Shown: piece by piece, positions 6,884 through 8,767 of the stretch
How positions within the stretch are numbered: position 1 is the first letter of the stretch
Layout: the number at the start of each line of letters is the position of its first letter
Assembly: GCA_964636675.1 (NCBI GenBank)
Contig: CAZWUO010000164.1
Location: forward strand, 1 to 8,767
Length of the DNA stretch: 8,767 nucleotides
Reading direction: 5' to 3'
DNA from: JALUUH01 sp964636675
GTDB taxonomy: Bacteria > Pseudomonadota > Gammaproteobacteria > S012-40
Notes under the pieces: generated by a model
Told to the model about the DNA's origin: nothing
What the model saw: the letters and a program-made list of their open reading frames with translations, nothing else
The model's database searches: none
Translations under genes and position numbers: made by a program

Positions 6884-7519
6884 ATGAGAAAAAAAATTTA
6901 TGTCTTTGCCGACTGGGAAGAGTTCGCTAAACCCATCTTGGTAGGTTCATCACTTGGTGGTGCCAGACCAAAGTCTTGTGTCGTTGATGACAACGGAGAG
7001 CTGTGGATTGCCAAGTTCCCCAATCATTACGATGATTATGATATCGCCGCATGGGAGTTTGTGGCATATAAGTTAGCACGAGACGCAGGGATTAATATGT
7101 CAGAATGCAGGCTACAGAAATTCAATAGTCGGCATAATACGTTTTTAACACGACGTTTTGATCGTACACCGCAAAGTCGCTTACATTTTACTTCAGCAAT
7201 GACACAATTAGGTTATGACGATGGCACATATGACGCGAGTTACTTGGAGCTCGCCCAGTTTTTAACTGATCACGGTTTCATTTATAAAAAGGGCGGATGG
7301 TTACTATCACCTGCTTTCGATATCAATCCAGTGGCATCCGCAACGGGATTACATCTTAATATTACAGATAGTGACAACAGCTTAAATTATAAATTGGCAA
7401 TGGAAGTGATTGAGTTTTTCCAGCTTAGTGAAAATGCAGCACAGGAAATTAAGGATGAAGTGCTAACGAGTGTTGGGAACTGGGAAGCGCTTGCGACAAA
7501 AGCCGGATTAGAGAATTAA
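6884..7519 (+). pseudogene. HipA-family kinase with two internal in-frame deletions
   Basis: The frame is open for 211 residues, about half of the usual ~400-440. The start MRKKIYVFADWE is the normal N-terminus of this HipA subfamily. After PILVG21 the sequence jumps to SSLGGARPK, the Gly-rich ATP/autophosphorylation loop. About 150 residues of the N-terminal subdomain are therefore missing. The kinase core continues normally with LWIAK44FP (ATP-binding Lys), RRFDRT and SAMTQLGY. At LTDHG131-FIYKK a second gap of about 30 residues removes the conserved catalytic loop (S-N-T-D-D-H-x-x-N in relatives). Then LLSPAFD146INP (metal-binding Asp) and the C-terminal helices follow. Without the catalytic Asp/Asn it should not phosphorylate its target, by family GltX-like or other translation proteins. 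Both gaps preserve frame, so a shortened protein may still be made and could bind the HipB-like partner. Missing lengths are estimated from remembered family members, not a computed alignment. Confidence 0.8.
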
Positions 7520-7522
7520 AAA

Positions 7523-7581
7523 ATTAAGGCGTGGCATCAATTGATATGATCGTGTTGTGGCGCCTGAAAAAATGTATCATG
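7523..7581 (-). repeat. 59-bp direct repeat, right copy: true 3' end of the deaminase gene
   Basis: This is the partner of 6270-6328. It includes the deaminase stop codon (7539-7537), the last 14 sense codons and 14 bp downstream, starting 4 bp after the hipA-like stop. The two copies lie 1,253 bp apart and enclose the hipB/hipA-like genes. Confidence 0.85.
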
Positions 7582-8709
7582 ATACGTATTAACCGCGGTG
7601 CGCAATTCGGCTTTGCGGGTTGCTGATGCAAAACTACCGTCGATGGAATGATGCACCAGCGTGTATATGTCATCTATCGATAAATCCAAAGCATTCTGCA
7701 CGGCGATAAAATTTTCATTCATATAGCCACCAAAATAAGCCGGATCATCCGAATGAACACTTGCTTTCAGCCCAAGGTCTAACATTTTTTTTAGTGGATG
7801 ATGTCGCATATCTTGCACCACTTGAAGTTTATCATTACTCAATGGGCAAACCGTTAGGCTGATTCCCTGACTAACCAGTTGCTTGACTAAATACGCGTCT
7901 TCGAGCGCACGGTTGCCATGATCTAAGCGATCAATCTGCAGAATATCAAGCGCCTCCCAAACATACTCCGGCGGGCCTTCTTCACCAGCGTGCGCGACTA
8001 CTTTTTTATTTGCCGCTTTGGCCATGGCAAAAACATTCTTGAATTTTTTAGGCGGATGCGCGAGCTCTGAGCTATCAAGACCAACACCAACTAATTTATT
8101 AAGATGCGGCTGTGCTTGCTGCCAAGTATTAATCGCATCTTCCTCACTGAGATGACGCAGATAACACATGATTAAACCCGTGCTGATAAAATATTTTTCC
8201 TGGGCATCCTGGAGCGCGTGATAAATACCATTGATCACGGTGGCAAACGGGATCTCTCTACTCGTATGCCCTTGAGGGTCAAAAAATATTTCGCTGTGTT
8301 GCACATTTTGTCGAGCACACTTTTTAAGATAAGCCATGGTTAAATCATAAAAATCCTGCTCAGTCTGGAGCACGTTCATTGCGGCATAATAAATATCTAA
8401 AAATTCTTGCAAGTTATCAAAATCATAAGCTTGCGCGAGCTGCTCAGCGGTATTAAATACGATGTTAACACTGCCGTCTGCTGCTCTATTTGGTATAACT
8501 CCGATCTGAGATACTTTGTTCACAAGCTTGTCGATGGCATTTCTATCTTCATCATTCTGTGGCGCAGGTTTTGTAATTTTTACTGCTAAGCCATTGCGTT
8601 GTGCAATTTTAAAAACAAGTTCTGGCTCAAAGCTTCCTTCAATATGAAGATGTAGCTCAACCTTAGGGATACCTCGAATATATTCGATGATGTTTGTTTG
8701 TGAGTGCAT
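7537..8709 (-). CDS. adenine/adenosine deaminase family protein (likely adenine deaminase)
   Basis: This metal-dependent amidohydrolase of 390 residues starts at MHSQTNIIEYIRGIPK. That start puts KVELHLHIEG near residue 18 as in homologues. An in-frame ATG at 8757-8755 would add 16 residues and the frame may run past the window edge. Zinc and catalytic residues are visible: His20 and His22 (HLH), His240 and Glu243 of HAGEEGPPEY, His264 of LDHGNRA, and Asp321/Asp322 of HSDDPAYFGGY. FDPQ.HT, YLRHLSEE, GLDSSE..HPP and SDDPAYFGGY are shared with Pseudomonas-type adenine deaminases (adenine to hypoxanthine plus ammonia, purine salvage). True adenosine deaminases usually differ at the DSSE segment. 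Adenine is therefore favoured but not certain. An insertion of about 30 residues (NDEDRNAIDKLVNKVSQIGV, with flanks) separates the first strand from the FDNLQEFLDIYY helix, and the C-terminus is extended. It is convergent with the hipA-like gene, with 17 bp between stops. Confidence 0.9.
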   Translation of the reverse strand: MHSQTNIIEYIRGIPKVELHLHIEGSFEPELVFKIAQRNGLAVKITKPAPQNDEDRNAIDKLVNKVSQIGVIPNRAADGSVNIVFNTAEQLAQAYDFDNLQEFLDIYYAAMNVLQTEQDFYDLTMAYLKKCARQNVQHSEIFFDPQGHTSREIPFATVINGIYHALQDAQEKYFISTGLIMCYLRHLSEEDAINTWQQAQPHLNKLVGVGLDSSELAHPPKKFKNVFAMAKAANKKVVAHAGEEGPPEYVWEALDILQIDRLDHGNRALEDAYLVKQLVSQGISLTVCPLSNDKLQVVQDMRHHPLKKMLDLGLKASVHSDDPAYFGGYMNENFIAVQNALDLSIDDIYTLVHHSIDGSFASATRKAELRTAVNTYHDTFFQAPQHDHIN

Positions 8710-8713
8710 GTTT

Positions 8714-8735
8714 ATATACCCGTGGCGTTTGAGAT
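8714..8735 (-). repeat. 22-bp inverted repeat, right copy, at the deaminase start
   Basis: On the minus strand the core AACGCCACGGGTATAT ends 4 nt before the chosen deaminase ATG. It repeats the left copy at 6343-6364 in opposite orientation (20/22 overall, 16/16 core). It occupies the ribosome-binding region, where only ACGGG resembles a Shine-Dalgarno. If translation starts at the upstream ATG (8757), the box would instead encode RHGYI. Confidence 0.6.
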
Positions 8736-8767
8736 TTAGGCTTTTAGTGTGCGTCATATTCGTTTCA

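Noticed and set aside
6343..8735. The 22-bp inverted repeats as ends of a classical insertion sequence or as integron attC sites
   Set aside because: There is no transposase or integrase between them, no convincing target-site duplication outside them, and no GTTRRRY/RYYYAAC core arrangement. Kept only as an unexplained inverted repeat.
1..8767. CRISPR arrays or tandem short repeats
   Set aside because: No regularly spaced repeats were seen. The only clear repeats are the 59-bp direct pair, the 22-bp inverted pair and the diverged protein-level Calx-beta-like repeats.

Overview
The window looks like a stretch of chromosome from a free-living, probably gammaproteobacterial, Gram-negative. This is inferred from gene families and not proven: an elongator tRNA-Met closely resembling the enterobacterial one, an outer-membrane-type lipoprotein with PQQ-dehydrogenase and c-type cytochrome domains, a LysR regulator, and a Pseudomonas-like adenine/adenosine deaminase. 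Base composition is moderately AT-rich. Intergenic gaps are short except around 53-332 and 6275-6564.

Layout. Positions 1-52 hold the 5' part of a minus-strand tRNA-Met(CAT), with a strong sigma70-type promoter. Positions 333-3230 (+) encode a large lipoprotein that fuses two Calx-beta-like repeats, a PQQ-dependent sugar (glucose/sorbosone) dehydrogenase domain and a diheme cytochrome c domain. Convergent to it is a tight minus-strand cluster read lysR (5713-4799), a small VWA-domain protein (4786-4088) and a membrane-anchored J-domain protein (4075-3296). The two gaps are only 12 bp each, so the three are probably co-transcribed. The J domain is strikingly like mitochondrial Tim14/Pam18. A secreted NTF2/SnoaL-like protein (5816-6274, +) is divergent from lysR, and the 102-bp shared region carries a perfect 14-bp palindrome over the lysR Shine-Dalgarno.

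The right third is an accessory patch. A HipB-like XRE regulator (6565-6873, +) is followed by a HipA-family gene (6884-7519, +). This hipA has lost about half its normal length through two apparent in-frame internal deletions, one of which removes the catalytic loop. The module lies between two 59-bp direct repeats (53/59 identical). The right copy is the real 3' end of the minus-strand adenine/adenosine deaminase gene (8709-7537). The left copy is an orphan 3' end abutting the NTF2-like gene. A 22-bp inverted repeat (20/22) also links the left boundary with the deaminase translation start.

The most interesting reading is that a toxin-antitoxin-like hipBA module entered at the 3' end of the deaminase gene, leaving a duplicated gene end, and then decayed. 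No integrase or transposase is visible, so the mechanism is open. The Tim14-like J protein paired with a VWA protein is a second small system of uncharacterised function.
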